A stretch of DNA of 64,000 nucleotides from Maribacter halichondriae (GCF_027474825.1 NZ_CP107030.1:1295001-1359000); one strand, 5' to 3'. Positions 1-9,945 are shown, numbered from the stretch's first letter. The notes: generated by a model not told the origin, from the sequence alone. Numbers and translations are program-made.

Positions 1-43
1 CATTGAAATATTTCGGCCCGGAACGTATTATTGAGCTACCCAC

Positions 44-2416
44 TTAGTCTTGTAGCTCTTTTAATAAATCTTCATAGGTATAGGTTTTCTCCGACTTCTG
101 TTCGGTTTTGTATAAGATTTCTGCCCGAATCGCCTTTAGGCCAGAGACTCCCTGTAATCCCTGAAGTTCTACAATTTCGATATTATCAGTAAAATATCCT
201 TTCGACTTCAAAAACTTGATATATCTCAAATATTCAAGTTCATCAGATTTTTGAGAATATACCACGACCATTTTGCCGGGGTGGGTAAGGCGTTCTTGTG
301 AGCCCTTGATGAACGATTTATCGATTCGCTTTTTGATAATCTCATAGCGAGCATTGTAAGTGCCGTCGACATCGAAACGCTTCTCGTCCATTCGGAAACG
401 TATTGAAAGTGAGGTATTGTACACCAAAATCAAAGAGGCCACATCGAGCGGAAGGGGCAATCCGGTCTTTAGTTGATAATGAGCATTTTCCATTTCGCAC
501 ATTACTTGAAGCTGCCATAACCTAAGGTTGCTCAGATAAATAGGGTCGTAACTATCATCAACTACGATTGAATTTCCTATATACAGATTGTGCTCAATAC
601 CGTCTGTTTTGTAGCGTTCAAAATAGTGGGGAAACATGGTTTGAGCATTTTCTTGTTTCTTGTCCAAAATAGAAACCAGCTCTTGATTGATCATCATGAC
701 ACTTTCGTCATAATTTCTGCGATGGTCATAGTACGAATCGGTACCCATGTCAATTTTCGACTCATATTCAAGTACGGCTCCTTTCAAATCGGCAGTACCC
801 TTTTTCAAGTGCTTAAAAACCGGAGTAATCTCATCCGCCACGAAATTGAAAATTGACTGCTCACTGTTCGTATGCAATACCTCCTTAATATCGTCGATAT
901 GGTTGTTTACTCTGAATATCAACTCTTCATAAATAGGCAATCGGTTTTCTGCCAAAGCATGCTCCAGAACCACATTGATTTCAGAAAGCTGGATCATCAA
1001 ATCAGTTTGAATGGCCTTGTTTCGGGCCTGGGAAGAATTTTTCACGTCTATCTGCCCATATAAGGGTATAACATCCTTAAAGACAATTTCTTTAAATGTT
1101 GGTTGATGACCTTGAAGACTATCTTTGATGAATCGTTTAGCTTCTTCCTCAAACCTCCAATACACTGAAGTGTGAACCGAAGTACATTCATTCTGTATAA
1201 CTGCATCGATGAGGTTTTCTTCTTCAATTTTTGATCTTAGCACTGCCGCTACGATATAGGGCATAACATCATCCAATTTTTTTGCATTGATGCCGTTTAG
1301 AACGCCCTTTGTTCTTGAAACTATCTCTAGAACCCCTAACAATTTTCCCTCAGAAGCAATAGGGGCAAAAATGGCACTCTTTATACCCTGCTCCTTAAGA
1401 CCTTTATAAGGAGGCATGCCTTTGGACATTTTATAGTATTTGTCTACGTCGCCAATCGTAAAATAGGCGTTTTCGTCCAACAATTTCTTGTACGAATTTT
1501 GACAAAGCGCCTCGTTGCATATTTTCACATCCAGTCCGTTTAGAATGAAACTATGTATTCCCTTACCATAAACCGGTTCGAACTGGTCGTCTTTAGGATT
1601 GTAGGTAACAAAGCCTACTTGAATATCTTGTAACCTGAAAAAGGATCGAAAGGTTTGCTGTAGCCCGACCATGAAATCATCGCTACCCCTTTTATTGCTG
1701 GCAATAAGTTCTGATTTTATTTCTGAAATCGAGTGTTCGGCCGTAACGTCGAACATATTTGAAATGACGAATCCTTTTGAAATAAAACTTTCGGGAGGGA
1801 TTTTTTCCATCCACAAATCAATTTTATTCGGATTTTCCAAAAGCTCATCGACATCTTCTTGCCTGATTTTCTTTGATTTATCAGTGGGGATAATCTCCAA
1901 AAAATCGGCATTGTACAGAATTCGATAATGATGCATTATTCCTTTAGCATCGGGAATATCATAAAAAAAAGGACGGCTGAAATCAAGCCTGAAACCGTAA
2001 TGGAAATTTAGGATGACTATACATCCCATAATGTAATCGATACCCTCCTCTTGATTTCTAATGACAGGTTTGAAATCAGGCCCGGCATTCTTAATGATAT
2101 TTTTGAACCGTTCCGAAGAGTTGAAAACAATATCGTAATAGGGCAAAGAAGCGGCCTTTATCTCATTTTTGGTCAAGACTTCGGCAAAACTATCCTGCAA
2201 AATCAAGGCAATTACATCTTTGTATTCATCGAGCAACTCGACATCTTCAAAACCTTCCCTTAGTTCGGGATACTTTTTTTGAATATTGAGAATATATTTT
2301 GCCCTTTCCGCCAAGTACTGGTTTTCGCTTTCGGCCATATCATCATAATGCCTCAACAATTTGTCGAAACTGATAAGATGTCTTAGGGGCATTACTTTGT
2401 CCTTACCTTTCATCAT
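44..2416 (-). CDS. GAF domain-containing protein
   Basis: A 790-residue cytosolic protein with no signal peptide or membrane segment. Residues about 245-395 look like a GAF sensor domain: a predicted alpha/beta stretch ending in a typical core around IKSAIFAPI and GKLLGVLEIVSR. The flanking parts (1-240 and 400-790) are charged and mostly helical and match no catalytic family I recognise; there is no kinase, cyclase or HD motif. GAF domains bind small ligands or mediate dimerisation, so a sensory or regulatory role is an inference. Start: tandem ATGs at 2416/2413, with a third candidate at residue 9. The gene is divergent from the phosphoesterase and appears monocistronic. Confidence 0.8.
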   Translation of the reverse strand: MMKGKDKVMPLRHLISFDKLLRHYDDMAESENQYLAERAKYILNIQKKYPELREGFEDVELLDEYKDVIALILQDSFAEVLTKNEIKAASLPYYDIVFNSSERFKNIIKNAGPDFKPVIRNQEEGIDYIMGCIVILNFHYGFRLDFSRPFFYDIPDAKGIMHHYRILYNADFLEIIPTDKSKKIRQEDVDELLENPNKIDLWMEKIPPESFISKGFVISNMFDVTAEHSISEIKSELIASNKRGSDDFMVGLQQTFRSFFRLQDIQVGFVTYNPKDDQFEPVYGKGIHSFILNGLDVKICNEALCQNSYKKLLDENAYFTIGDVDKYYKMSKGMPPYKGLKEQGIKSAIFAPIASEGKLLGVLEIVSRTKGVLNGINAKKLDDVMPYIVAAVLRSKIEEENLIDAVIQNECTSVHTSVYWRFEEEAKRFIKDSLQGHQPTFKEIVFKDVIPLYGQIDVKNSSQARNKAIQTDLMIQLSEINVVLEHALAENRLPIYEELIFRVNNHIDDIKEVLHTNSEQSIFNFVADEITPVFKHLKKGTADLKGAVLEYESKIDMGTDSYYDHRRNYDESVMMINQELVSILDKKQENAQTMFPHYFERYKTDGIEHNLYIGNSIVVDDSYDPIYLSNLRLWQLQVMCEMENAHYQLKTGLPLPLDVASLILVYNTSLSIRFRMDEKRFDVDGTYNARYEIIKKRIDKSFIKGSQERLTHPGKMVVVYSQKSDELEYLRYIKFLKSKGYFTDNIEIVELQGLQGVSGLKAIRAEILYKTEQKSEKTYTYEDLLKELQD

Positions 2417-2529
2417 GGCCTAATTGGTCTCCATTTTCCCGATAAAATTACAAAACGAAAACTAGTTTTTTTGTTAAAGAAAAGAACAATGGATTGCACG
2501 CTTTTTTGGATATTTATAAAAAATTGAAA

Positions 2530-3432
2530 ATGTCATCGAACTTCAGGTTGTCGCGAGCCTACGAAAATGCCAAAACGGTACCTTTTGATGATAGCTCGAA
2601 ATTCATTTTATTCAGTGATTGCCATCGTGGCGACAATAGCTTTGCCGACGATTTTGCGAACAACCGAAATATCTATTTTCATGCCTTGAAATTTTATTTT
2701 AACGAAGGGTTTCAATACTGCGAATTGGGTGATGGCGATGAACTTTGGGAAAACATACATTTCGAATCTATTTTCGAAGCGCATAAAAATGTTTACGGAC
2801 TTTTACGCCAATTCCACTTAGGGAATAGATTACATATGATATGGGGTAATCATGACATGGTCTACAAGGATCCCGATTATGTAAAAGCGCATTTATCGAG
2901 TTATTTCGAGCCTATTGACAATACTGACAAAGAGCTTTTTGAGGGAATTTCATATCATGAAGCCATTATTCTTAAGCACAGCGAAACGCAACAAGAAATT
3001 TTTCTGACTCACGGCCATCAAGCAGATTGGTGGAACTATACCTTTTGGCGGTGGAGTCGATTTTTAGTGCGGGTACTTTGGAAACCGCTTCAAGTATGGG
3101 GTATTGCAGATCCGACAAGTCCTGCGAAGAACTATAAGGAACTTATAAAGATAGAAAAACGTATCAAAAAATGGATTCTAATGAATAATCTCCTTATCAC
3201 AATTGTCGGCCATACCCATCGGCCCCGATTTCCTGAACCGGGCGATATTCCTTTTTTTAACGATGGTAGTTGCGTACATCCGAGAAGTATTACTGGTATC
3301 GAGATAGAAAACGGAAAAATCTCATTGATCAAGTGGCAAATTGCCACCACGGATGATGGCATACTGCGCGTAGTGCGTATTTTATTGGAAGGCCCTCAAA
3401 AACTCATCGATTACAAAGAGCCGAAGAATTAG
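2530..3432 (+). CDS. calcineurin-like metallophosphoesterase
   Basis: A 300-residue protein with the complete metallophosphoesterase motif series: D30-x-H32 (FSDCHRGDN), GDGD at 67-70, GNHD at 106-109, HGHQ at 161-164 and GHTH at 227-230. These residues bind a dinuclear metal centre. The layout recalls LpxH-type and other membrane-associated phosphoesterases, but the substrate cannot be told from sequence. I chose the ATG at 2530, since an in-frame TTG at 2494 would only add 12 residues with no conserved content. There is no signal peptide, although the Trp/Arg-rich stretch at 167-190 could touch the membrane. Confidence 0.88.
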   Translation: MSSNFRLSRAYENAKTVPFDDSSKFILFSDCHRGDNSFADDFANNRNIYFHALKFYFNEGFQYCELGDGDELWENIHFESIFEAHKNVYGLLRQFHLGNRLHMIWGNHDMVYKDPDYVKAHLSSYFEPIDNTDKELFEGISYHEAIILKHSETQQEIFLTHGHQADWWNYTFWRWSRFLVRVLWKPLQVWGIADPTSPAKNYKELIKIEKRIKKWILMNNLLITIVGHTHRPRFPEPGDIPFFNDGSCVHPRSITGIEIENGKISLIKWQIATTDDGILRVVRILLEGPQKLIDYKEPKN

Positions 3433-3494
3433 TTTTTACTATTTCCTCGATGAAAACAGTCTTAGGAAATAATATAAAACCTACCTTTTTAGAC

Positions 3495-4214
3495 CTATTG
3501 CAACCTAAAAGTGACCGGTATACTATAGGGCACCTTTACGGCCCTGCCTCTTTGTGTTCCGGGAGTCATTTTAGGAAGAGCGGCAATAATACGGCCTGCC
3601 TCTTTTTCTAGGTTCTGATCCGGCCCACGAGTTCTAATATTGGTGATATATCCCTTGGAGTCTATGGCGAACTGTACGTAAACTTTTCCTTGAATACCAA
3701 GTTCAAGTGCCATATCAGGATACTTGAACTGCTTGATGACATGCTCTTGCATTTTTTTCTGAAAACATGCCTTACGTTCATCATTGTTGGTGGCGCTCTC
3801 ACACCCGGGAAATATTGGTACGTTTTCAATAACCGCAAATGGTACCGAAATCTCTTCTTCAATTTCTTCAACGGCAACATCGTCTACTGACACTTCTTGT
3901 ACCACCGTTTCCTGGCTAATCTCGGTACTTTCTATTATTGTCTCCTCAATCTCGGCCTCATCTTCTACAATCTCTATAACCTCGGGTGCTGATGGCGGTG
4001 GCGGTGGCGGAGGGGTCTTAATGGCTTCCGTAATTGGAACTTCTTCCTTCATATCATCGGATACCATCATAGCTTCGACTATTAAATTTTCCTTCGGATA
4101 AGTCTTATGTTCCAATGCCAGCCAAGTAACAAGCAAGACCATTGTTAGACCTATCACGAAAAACAGGCCACTATCTTTATTCAAATCGGCTTTGGGATTT
4201 TTCTTAGGTTCCAT
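3495..4214 (-). CDS. energy transducer TonB family protein
   Basis: A 239-residue protein with TonB architecture: a short cytoplasmic start (MEPKKNPKAD), one transmembrane helix at about 16-34, a run of seven prolines at 68-74 followed by a long acidic Glu/Ile/Val linker (78-125), and a C-terminal TonB domain at about 155-239 (GIQGKVYVQFAID, then a VPYSIPVTF end). It would couple inner-membrane proton motive force to outer-membrane TonB-dependent receptors. The frame stays open upstream to 4418, but that extension is low-complexity and puts residues before the natural N-terminus, so I start at 4214. No ExbB/ExbD genes are adjacent. A CRP/FNR-like palindrome lies 63 bases upstream. Confidence 0.9.
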   Translation of the reverse strand: MEPKKNPKADLNKDSGLFFVIGLTMVLLVTWLALEHKTYPKENLIVEAMMVSDDMKEEVPITEAIKTPPPPPPPSAPEVIEIVEDEAEIEETIIESTEISQETVVQEVSVDDVAVEEIEEEISVPFAVIENVPIFPGCESATNNDERKACFQKKMQEHVIKQFKYPDMALELGIQGKVYVQFAIDSKGYITNIRTRGPDQNLEKEAGRIIAALPKMTPGTQRGRAVKVPYSIPVTFRLQ

Positions 4215-4276
4215 AATAAATGTCATGTATTGGTGAATAACACATTGAAAATAAGATGTTTGAAAACAAAAAAATA

Positions 4277-4288
4277 TGATATTTGTCA
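4277..4288. promoter_or_regulatory. CRP/FNR-like palindrome upstream of tonB-family gene
   Basis: The site reads TGATATTTGTCA, i.e. TGA-N6-TCA, the half-site spacing used by CRP/FNR-family regulators. The surrounding 21 bases are repeated exactly around 6601-6618. A weak minus-strand -7-like element (TATTTTCA, 4246-4253) would place the site near -43 relative to the start of transcription. Binding is inference. Confidence 0.35.
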
Positions 4289-4437
4289 GTTCTAGTTCAT
4301 GATCGGTTTTTTTTTGCGTAGGGGCACAAAATAATATCGAAATGGTCCAAAGCACATAAACACTGGCCACTCGATTAACTACAATCAAAAAAACAGGCTC
4401 CTGGGCCTGTTTTTTCAAGATAATAAATCTGAATACA

Positions 4438-6033
4438 TTATGTTACGACCGTGTTCGAAAGCAATGCTTCATCAAAATCGATACCTTCGATAGGCACGAG
4501 TTTTTCTTCTGAGGGATCCCAATCGATTCGTCTACCCAATTTATATGATAGTCCGGCCATATGAGAAGATATGGCCTCTTCAAAACCTTCTTTGATTCCG
4601 CAACTCACATTTCCTCCATTTCGTACACTGCTCAACCATTCCCTCATATGTAAGAAAGTTGAATCGACCCGAGCTCCGTTAATATAGGTCCACATTAATC
4701 CTTTATCGGCAAAATACTGCGATGTTGCCGAGGCGACCGCATCAGGAATATTGGCCCCAGGATTGTATTGATAAATGGGTACGCCCGGGTTCATTTTTTC
4801 CTCTTCGACCATATCGGCATATCGGGTAGACCGTCCATCGGGCCAAACAGTCAATCGATTGCCCAGTTCCATGGTGCCGTCATGACCCATGAGAACGGTC
4901 GGGCGGTTATAGCCGTTACCCAAGGTCGCACTATAAACAAAGGTCATTCCCTTCTCTTTTCCTTTTATTTGACTGCTGCCGGTACTAAAATTGGGGAACT
5001 CCATGTTTACTTGCAGCACATCGGGCACATTGCGTCCATCTTTATGGGTATAAATTCCGCCAGAGGCCATTACCGAATTTGGTATTCCCATATTGAGAAC
5101 ACAGTTCAAACGATCGTAATCATGGGATAATAGGTCTCCAGAAAGCCCAGATCCATAAGCCCACCATTTACGCCACCTAAAAAAATGGTTCTTGTTGAAG
5201 GGAATTTTAGGGGCAGTCCCCAAAAACATTTCCCAATCAATGGTCTGTGTGCTCGCATCAGGATGAATATCATACATCCACGCACCGTTATCATCATTAC
5301 GGTTGGTATTGGTCTGTATCAACGACACATGGCCGATTGTACCTTTTTGAACAATATCCTTGGCAGTAAGGAAACTCAGGGTCTGTCTATGCTGATGCCC
5401 AACCTGCAGCACCGCACTGGAATTGAGTGCGGCTTCGCGCAACCGATAGGTTTCTTCTACGGTATGTGTCATGGGCTTTTCAATATACACATGAATATTA
5501 TTTTCAAGAGCGTCAATTGCCATTGGGGCATGCCAATGATCTGGTGTGGCAATGACCACGGCATCAACGTTACCACTACGAATCATTTCTTGATGGGTAC
5601 GGTAGCGCACCATCTTATTGTCATCAGAATTGAACGATTTCAGGGCCTTGTTGGCACGATAATCAAAAATATCACATACACCGGTCAACTTCAGGTTCAA
5701 CTTTTCTTGGCCCATAAAATCTTTCAAGGCAGAATGTTTCGGATCTTCTTCGGTGGCAGCTTTCATATCGGCCTTCCATTCATTGGTAGCGAAACCCAAT
5801 GCCCGACAGAGTTGTTCGCCTCGGATACCAAAACCTATAATACCTACCCTAACAGGCTCACCGCCTATACCTTGTACTGCAGGTGGCAATGATGGCTTTA
5901 AGTTCAGTTGTTCGAGAATCGCCGAACGTTCATTTTTCTTTGAAACGGTACTTGAGGCGCCTGCCCACCACACGGCACCAAGAATTGGTATTCCGCCTAA
6001 TCCTTTTAGTGCATCTCTTCTTGTCCAGCTCAT
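4438..6033 (-). CDS. Tat-exported Gfo/Idh/MocA family oxidoreductase
   Basis: A 531-residue NAD(P)-dependent oxidoreductase. The N-terminus carries a twin-arginine signal (RRDALKGLGG from residue 5), so export of the folded, cofactor-loaded enzyme is likely. The Rossmann dinucleotide motif GIIGFGIRG is at 64-72 and the family's EKPMTH motif, whose lysine is usually catalytic, is at 185-190. Members oxidise or epimerise sugars, inositols or related polyols; the exact substrate is unknown. The start overlaps the stop of the DoxX-like gene by four bases (ATGA type), which shows translational coupling in a two-gene operon. Confidence 0.9.
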   Translation of the reverse strand: MSWTRRDALKGLGGIPILGAVWWAGASSTVSKKNERSAILEQLNLKPSLPPAVQGIGGEPVRVGIIGFGIRGEQLCRALGFATNEWKADMKAATEEDPKHSALKDFMGQEKLNLKLTGVCDIFDYRANKALKSFNSDDNKMVRYRTHQEMIRSGNVDAVVIATPDHWHAPMAIDALENNIHVYIEKPMTHTVEETYRLREAALNSSAVLQVGHQHRQTLSFLTAKDIVQKGTIGHVSLIQTNTNRNDDNGAWMYDIHPDASTQTIDWEMFLGTAPKIPFNKNHFFRWRKWWAYGSGLSGDLLSHDYDRLNCVLNMGIPNSVMASGGIYTHKDGRNVPDVLQVNMEFPNFSTGSSQIKGKEKGMTFVYSATLGNGYNRPTVLMGHDGTMELGNRLTVWPDGRSTRYADMVEEEKMNPGVPIYQYNPGANIPDAVASATSQYFADKGLMWTYINGARVDSTFLHMREWLSSVRNGGNVSCGIKEGFEEAISSHMAGLSYKLGRRIDWDPSEEKLVPIEGIDFDEALLSNTVVT

Positions 6034-6524
6034 AATGTTTCTGTTTTGGTTAGTTCTTCACTTTTGGCAAACAATCGCTTGATTCCGAAATATTGGCCAG
6101 TCGGAATTTGATAGATTACAACACACGCAATCAGCTCAATAAGGTTCTTGTTAATGAACCAATAACTTCCCTCCACATTTAACTGAGTAACCCATGGAAA
6201 TGACGGATGGGCTAAATAATACAGGGCAAGAAGAACAATGGCCGCCAAGGCGCCCCACTTTTCGAAAATGCCCAAGATCAACGAAAGGCCCACAAAGATC
6301 AAGACGATTATGTTCATCCAATCGGCAATGCCGATCAAAGGTTCATTGGTCATCCATAAAAAGATAGATCGAAAAGGTCCTTGCGCAGAAGCAAGGTATC
6401 CAAAAGAAGTCCAATCGGGGTCGTATAGCTTAATGATCCCTTCATACAAAAAGTGCCAGCCAATAAAAAGGCGAAGAATCACTAAACTATTCATCAAGTG
6501 TTTTTCATTTTTAATAGATATCAT
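6030..6524 (-). CDS. DoxX-like membrane protein
   Basis: A 164-residue integral membrane protein with four hydrophobic helices (roughly 12-30, 66-84, 90-107 and 125-141). The early RLFIGWHFLYEGIIKL stretch is characteristic of the DoxX family. DoxX relatives include quinone-linked membrane subunits, so it could pass electrons for the exported oxidoreductase encoded just downstream, with which it overlaps by four bases. That electron-transfer role is an inference from operon structure. The start is the ATG at 6524; a second ATG ten codons in is possible. Confidence 0.82.
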   Translation of the reverse strand: MISIKNEKHLMNSLVILRLFIGWHFLYEGIIKLYDPDWTSFGYLASAQGPFRSIFLWMTNEPLIGIADWMNIIVLIFVGLSLILGIFEKWGALAAIVLLALYYLAHPSFPWVTQLNVEGSYWFINKNLIELIACVVIYQIPTGQYFGIKRLFAKSEELTKTETL

Positions 6525-6603
6525 ATAGAAAAAGTTAAGTTGGTTATTCTTTGTTGTCTACAAACGATTTTCTAAAACTATTTTATTCTTCTTTAATAAA
6601 ATA

Positions 6604-6615
6604 TGATATTTGTCA
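6604..6615. promoter_or_regulatory. CRP/FNR-like palindrome in divergent intergenic region
   Basis: TGATATTTGTCA again, lying between the divergent DoxX-like gene and the lipoprotein gene at 6680. Relative to the predicted start of the plus-strand promoter (about 6669) its centre is near -60, a usual class I activator position. It is identical, with flanks, to the site at 4277. Confidence 0.35.
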
Positions 6616-6630
6616 GTTACAGGTACTGGC

Positions 6631-6662
6631 TTTGTGCAATCGGTCAAATTGAAATATCTTTA
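6631..6662 (+). promoter_or_regulatory. Bacteroidetes-type promoter for the 6680 lipoprotein gene
   Basis: TTTG at 6631-6634 is followed after 20 bases by TATCTTTA at 6655-6662. This is close to the phylum's housekeeping consensus of TTTG and TAnnTTTG about 19 bases apart. The start codon follows 18 bases after the -7 element. Confidence 0.45.
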
Positions 6663-6679
6663 GGGCCTAAACACAAACC

Positions 6680-7330
6680 ATGTTCAAGAAAATTTATCTC
6701 GCTTCGCTTTCGCTATTCATTCTGGCATCTTGCTGGAAAGACAAAAGCCCGGAAGACCTTATCCGCCTGAAGGACAAATTCAAATCGACCGTATCATCCT
6801 TCGAAAAAAAGAAAGTGACCGCCAATAAAAATGTCAATAAAGGCCTTGAAACCTTAAATGCCCTGAAAAAGGCTTTGGAAGACACCAAAAACGAGGATAA
6901 GGAATTCGCCAAAGTCTATGGCGATTGGGAAAAAGTGAACAAACGGGTCGAAAACCTTAACCAAGAATATGAAGACCTTAAGAAACATGCCTCGAATCTG
7001 TTCACCGCCATGGAAACCCAGACCAATAGTCTGAGCGACGAAAAAAGCAAAAAGACACTTTTGAAAGCCATCGAAAAGGCCCGTACCAAATATAACGGCA
7101 CGTTGACCAATACGTCACAGGCCATCGACAAGCTGCGTTTGTTACATGGCGATGCCGTTGAAGTCGTGAAGGCATTGGAAGTTGCCGCCGCCTTGAACTC
7201 CTTTGATAACATCAACGACCAAATGAAGAGTATCGAAGGGCGTGTCGACGGTATCATGCAAGAACTGAACCTGGCCGTGGTCGAAAGTAAAAAATTGTAT
7301 GAAAAGAAGATTACCGAGTTGGGAGAATAA
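6680..7330 (+). CDS. coiled-coil lipoprotein, function unknown
   Basis: A 216-residue lipoprotein: a short signal peptide ends in a lipobox (FILASC, lipidated Cys18). The mature part is almost wholly helical and rich in Lys, Glu and Asn. Heptad-like patterns at about 25-110 and 175-216 suggest long coiled coils. I recognise no enzymatic motif. It probably sits at the cell envelope and may be structural or a surface or periplasmic adaptor; function is unknown. It has its own promoter at 6631-6662. Confidence 0.75.
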   Translation: MFKKIYLASLSLFILASCWKDKSPEDLIRLKDKFKSTVSSFEKKKVTANKNVNKGLETLNALKKALEDTKNEDKEFAKVYGDWEKVNKRVENLNQEYEDLKKHASNLFTAMETQTNSLSDEKSKKTLLKAIEKARTKYNGTLTNTSQAIDKLRLLHGDAVEVVKALEVAAALNSFDNINDQMKSIEGRVDGIMQELNLAVVESKKLYEKKITELGE

Positions 7331-7479
7331 ACCAATTAACCTGCGCATAGCCACCGAATTTGGGGTGCTAAAAGCATAAAACCTGTACATATAACCTAGT
7401 TGTACATAAGCTGAAAACAGAAATACACAGATTATTTTTAGTATCTTTAACTAGTTATTAATCAACTAAAACCAATAAA

Positions 7480-8061
7480 ATGAAAACACTATTCAATCTC
7501 AACATCCTGAAAGCAGGATTGATTTTTTGTGCGCTTCTTGTAGCAAGTTGCGGCGAAACCAAAAAAGAAAATGCCGAAGTAGTAGAAGTAGAACCACCTG
7601 TATTAGAGTCCGCCTCTCAAGAATATGCCGATATTGTCCTGAAGATGTATGACCACTTCTCAAACTTTGACTATGATGCCTTAGGAGCCATCATGGCTGA
7701 CGACATTACATGGTATTGGCCAGATGGCGGTGCCGATACACGTAATTCAATCAAGGGAAAAGACAAGGTCATTGAATTTTGGAAAAATTGGGAAAAGACG
7801 ACAGGAGGAAAAATGACCTTTGCAAAAAACACGCTTTTACCTATTAAAGCAAATAAACCGACAAACTACTATAAGGCGGTGGGTTCAGGAGTACTTGCAT
7901 ATACAGATATGACAATTACACTTAAAGAACAATCTACAACTGTAAGACAGCATGCTGTAATAATGTTTAATGATGACATGAAAATAAGCAATGTGTTTTT
8001 GTATTACGATAGAACTGGAATCATGGAATTGACGAATGTGGTCTTTGGAGAAACTGAATAA
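7480..8061 (+). CDS. NTF2/SnoaL-like lipoprotein
   Basis: A 193-residue lipoprotein with lipobox LVASC (Cys24), an acidic linker and then a domain of about 130 residues of the NTF2-like (SnoaL) fold. Features of the fold are the opening helix YADIVLKMYDHFSNFDYDALGAIM (shown here only as its type: starts at Tyr49), the conserved Trp-rich DDITWYWPDG, and a beta sheet ending in DRTGIMELTNV. These domains form a cone-shaped pocket and may be isomerases, hydrolases or just ligand binders; no catalytic set can be assigned. Its 3' end runs into the first insertion sequence. Confidence 0.78.
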   Translation: MKTLFNLNILKAGLIFCALLVASCGETKKENAEVVEVEPPVLESASQEYADIVLKMYDHFSNFDYDALGAIMADDITWYWPDGGADTRNSIKGKDKVIEFWKNWEKTTGGKMTFAKNTLLPIKANKPTNYYKAVGSGVLAYTDMTITLKEQSTTVRQHAVIMFNDDMKISNVFLYYDRTGIMELTNVVFGETE

Positions 8062-8140
8062 AGACGGCATTTTAAAAGCCTATGTACAACAACGGTAACC
8101 GTGGCACAAGCCTCTAATCTGTGAGAAAAGGAATCGATAT

Positions 8141-8163
8141 AAGCCTCTTTAAGAGCCTTTTTT
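8141..8163 (+). terminator. terminator-like hairpin inside IS left end
   Basis: A short stem (CTCTT/AAGAG) followed by CC and a run of six T on the plus strand. It could end transcription leaving the upstream lipoprotein gene. Copy 2 of the IS has a better hairpin at the equivalent place. Confidence 0.4.
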
Positions 8164-8172
8164 ATTGTCAAA

Positions 8173-9740
8173 TTAGTATTGAAACGTCAATTTTCGATGC
8201 CTTTGCAAAGCTGAAAACAGGTCTTGGACAACACTTTTCAACAAGTCTCCGAAAGCAAGCTGTCCCGCCCCACTTTTTGAGCGTTTTTCGATGAATTTCA
8301 GGTATTTCTTCAGGTTATAGGCAATTGCCGAGAGGTGCATCACCTTGTTGGCCTGCTTGATTCCAATGGTATTTATCCTGCGCATGCCCATGAACTGGGT
8401 CAAGGTACCGAATACCGGTTCTACCGTGCTCTGACGTTTGCTCTTCATGTACCTGCCCTCTTTGCTATTGACCCGTTCGATGTTACGCTCGTATTCTTCT
8501 CGATAATAGGTGACCGAGAACTGTTTCTCGTTCACCTTTCCCAAACATGTAGACCGTAGCGGACAGCCCTTGCAGATCTTGCTCGATGCACGGTAAGACT
8601 TCTTTTTTGTCTTGGTGCGGCTGTCCAAAAATACTTTCTTGAAAGGAACGACCTTGCCTTGAGGACATAGATAAAAATCCTGTTCTTCAACGTATACAAA
8701 ACCATCTGGGCCGCCCTTATAGGTGCCGTGGGGCGGAATGAAACTCTTTAGCCCCTTCGCTTCGAGAAAGGCATAGTTCTCTCCGCTGCTATACCCGGTA
8801 TCGGCTACACAGTTTTTCCAAACCAGACCTTGCTTCCACAATCGCTTCTTTAATCTCCTTACGATATCGGGAAGCTGCCGATTGTCTTTGCCATCAGCGT
8901 GGTAAGCCCTGATATCGGTGATTACATGGTGTGCGGTGTCCACGCTCAATTGTGAGAGATAGTTCAGCTTCCGGGCCTTGCCCGGCTTTACGCTGATACG
9001 GGCGTCAGGGTCGGTCGGACTATAATGCGTCTTGTTACTGGTGTACTTACTACCCTTGTTGCCCGCCCCTGGTCTTTGGTCCTGATCCTTCGCCCATTTC
9101 TTGTTACGGCCCTTTATCGCATCAAGTTCCTTCTTGCTTGCAGTTATACCGCGTTGACCTTTATCCGACCTGTCGCCTTTACTCTTACGATGGGGTGTTT
9201 CTTTATCCATTGAACTGATCGCCCGGACCCTTCGAAGATGTTCTTCCAGATCTTCTTCCGGCACTTTTAGTTCCAAGGTATCCATACTGGCATTCGCTTT
9301 GACAGGTGCACTATCGATAGCTTGCGTATGACCGCTGACCATACCCTTTTCAACACACAGACTCAAAACTCCTGTGAAGACTTCTTCGAACAGGGCTTCA
9401 GGAAAAGATTCCGTGTCCTGCTTATAGTACTGTGCCATGGCAGCTCCTCGTCAATATCATAACCAATGAAATATAGAATATCCAAACGCAGCGAACAATG
9501 GTCGATCAGCTTGCGGTCGCTGATCAGGTTCTCCAGATAACCAACCAAACACAACTTGAAAAATACAACAGGGTCAATGCTCTTCTGGCCGCTCTGCCCA
9601 TAGTAATCCTTGGTAAGGGGATAGAGGAAATCCAGATCGATGGCACCTCTTAAACCCCGATAAAAATTGTTCTTCGGGATCCGTTCGCTAAGCTGGAATT
9701 GGGCGAACAGCTTTTCTTGATAATCTTTCTTGCCTTGCAT
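8173..9740 (-). pseudogene. IS1182-like transposase, frameshifted (copy 1)
   Basis: The N-terminal part (start ATG at 9740, MQGKKDYQEKLF) is a DUF772-type domain. The C-terminal part is a DDE transposase domain with the acidic residues in IDSAPVKANAS, VADTGYSSGE and STVEPVFGTL, plus a Cys cluster (CKGCPLRSTCL). The frame breaks at an A4 run on the plus strand (9403-9406); one more base restores LFPEALFEEV as in copy 2. So the gene is either inactivated or affected by a homopolymer error. A separate protein could start at 9438 but would lack the N-terminal domain. Confidence 0.8.
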
Positions 9741-9815
9741 ACTTAAAGTTACGATCCAACCTCCAAAGCACAATGATCATCAACAACTTTTTTCGCTAAC
9801 TTGTGCAACAGGCAC

Positions 9816-9945
9816 ACCGTATATAATTTATTGCTGGTTCTAGCCTACTTACGAAAATCCTCGCGGATTTTCTATTCGGTTTTTATTTGCTAAATTACGT
9901 GCTTAACCACGCAACAAATAATATACAAATCCGTTACCACCAATT
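9816..9945 (+). promoter_or_regulatory. hairpin-rich leader/border block before orphan gene
   Basis: About 130 AT-rich bases between the IS end and the gene at 9953. They hold a perfect 7-bp stem with a 4-base loop at 9854-9871 (AAAATCC / GGATTTT) and a CGTG...CACG inverted repeat at 9898-9911. The composition differs from the surrounding genes. It may hold the promoter of the orphan gene and one border of a cassette-like unit; no clear TTTG/TAnnTTTG pair is seen. Confidence 0.4.

Larger units (their letters stand above)
8095..9815 (-). mobile_element. IS1182-like insertion sequence, copy 1
   Basis: An element of about 1.72 kb bounded by imperfect inverted repeats: the left end reads GTAACCGTGGCACAAG, and the right end (reverse complement) reads GTGCCTGTTGCACAAG. 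It encodes one transposase on the minus strand. Limits were set by comparing the two copies in this window, which share both ends. A clean target duplication cannot be defined. It lies between the NTF2-like lipoprotein gene and the orphan gene at 9953. Confidence 0.75.

Noticed and set aside
4215..4418. Longer N-terminus for the TonB-family protein
   Set aside because: The extra 68 residues are unlike any TonB start, contain a second hydrophobic stretch and cover the likely promoter and operator.
5185..5892. Plus-strand open frame of 235 codons opposite the Gfo/Idh/MocA gene
   Set aside because: It lies wholly inside a well-supported gene on the other strand and its product has no recognisable domain or signal.
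7384..7406. Two TGTACA hexamers 17 bases apart before the NTF2-like gene
   Set aside because: Too short and common to support an operator call without conservation data.
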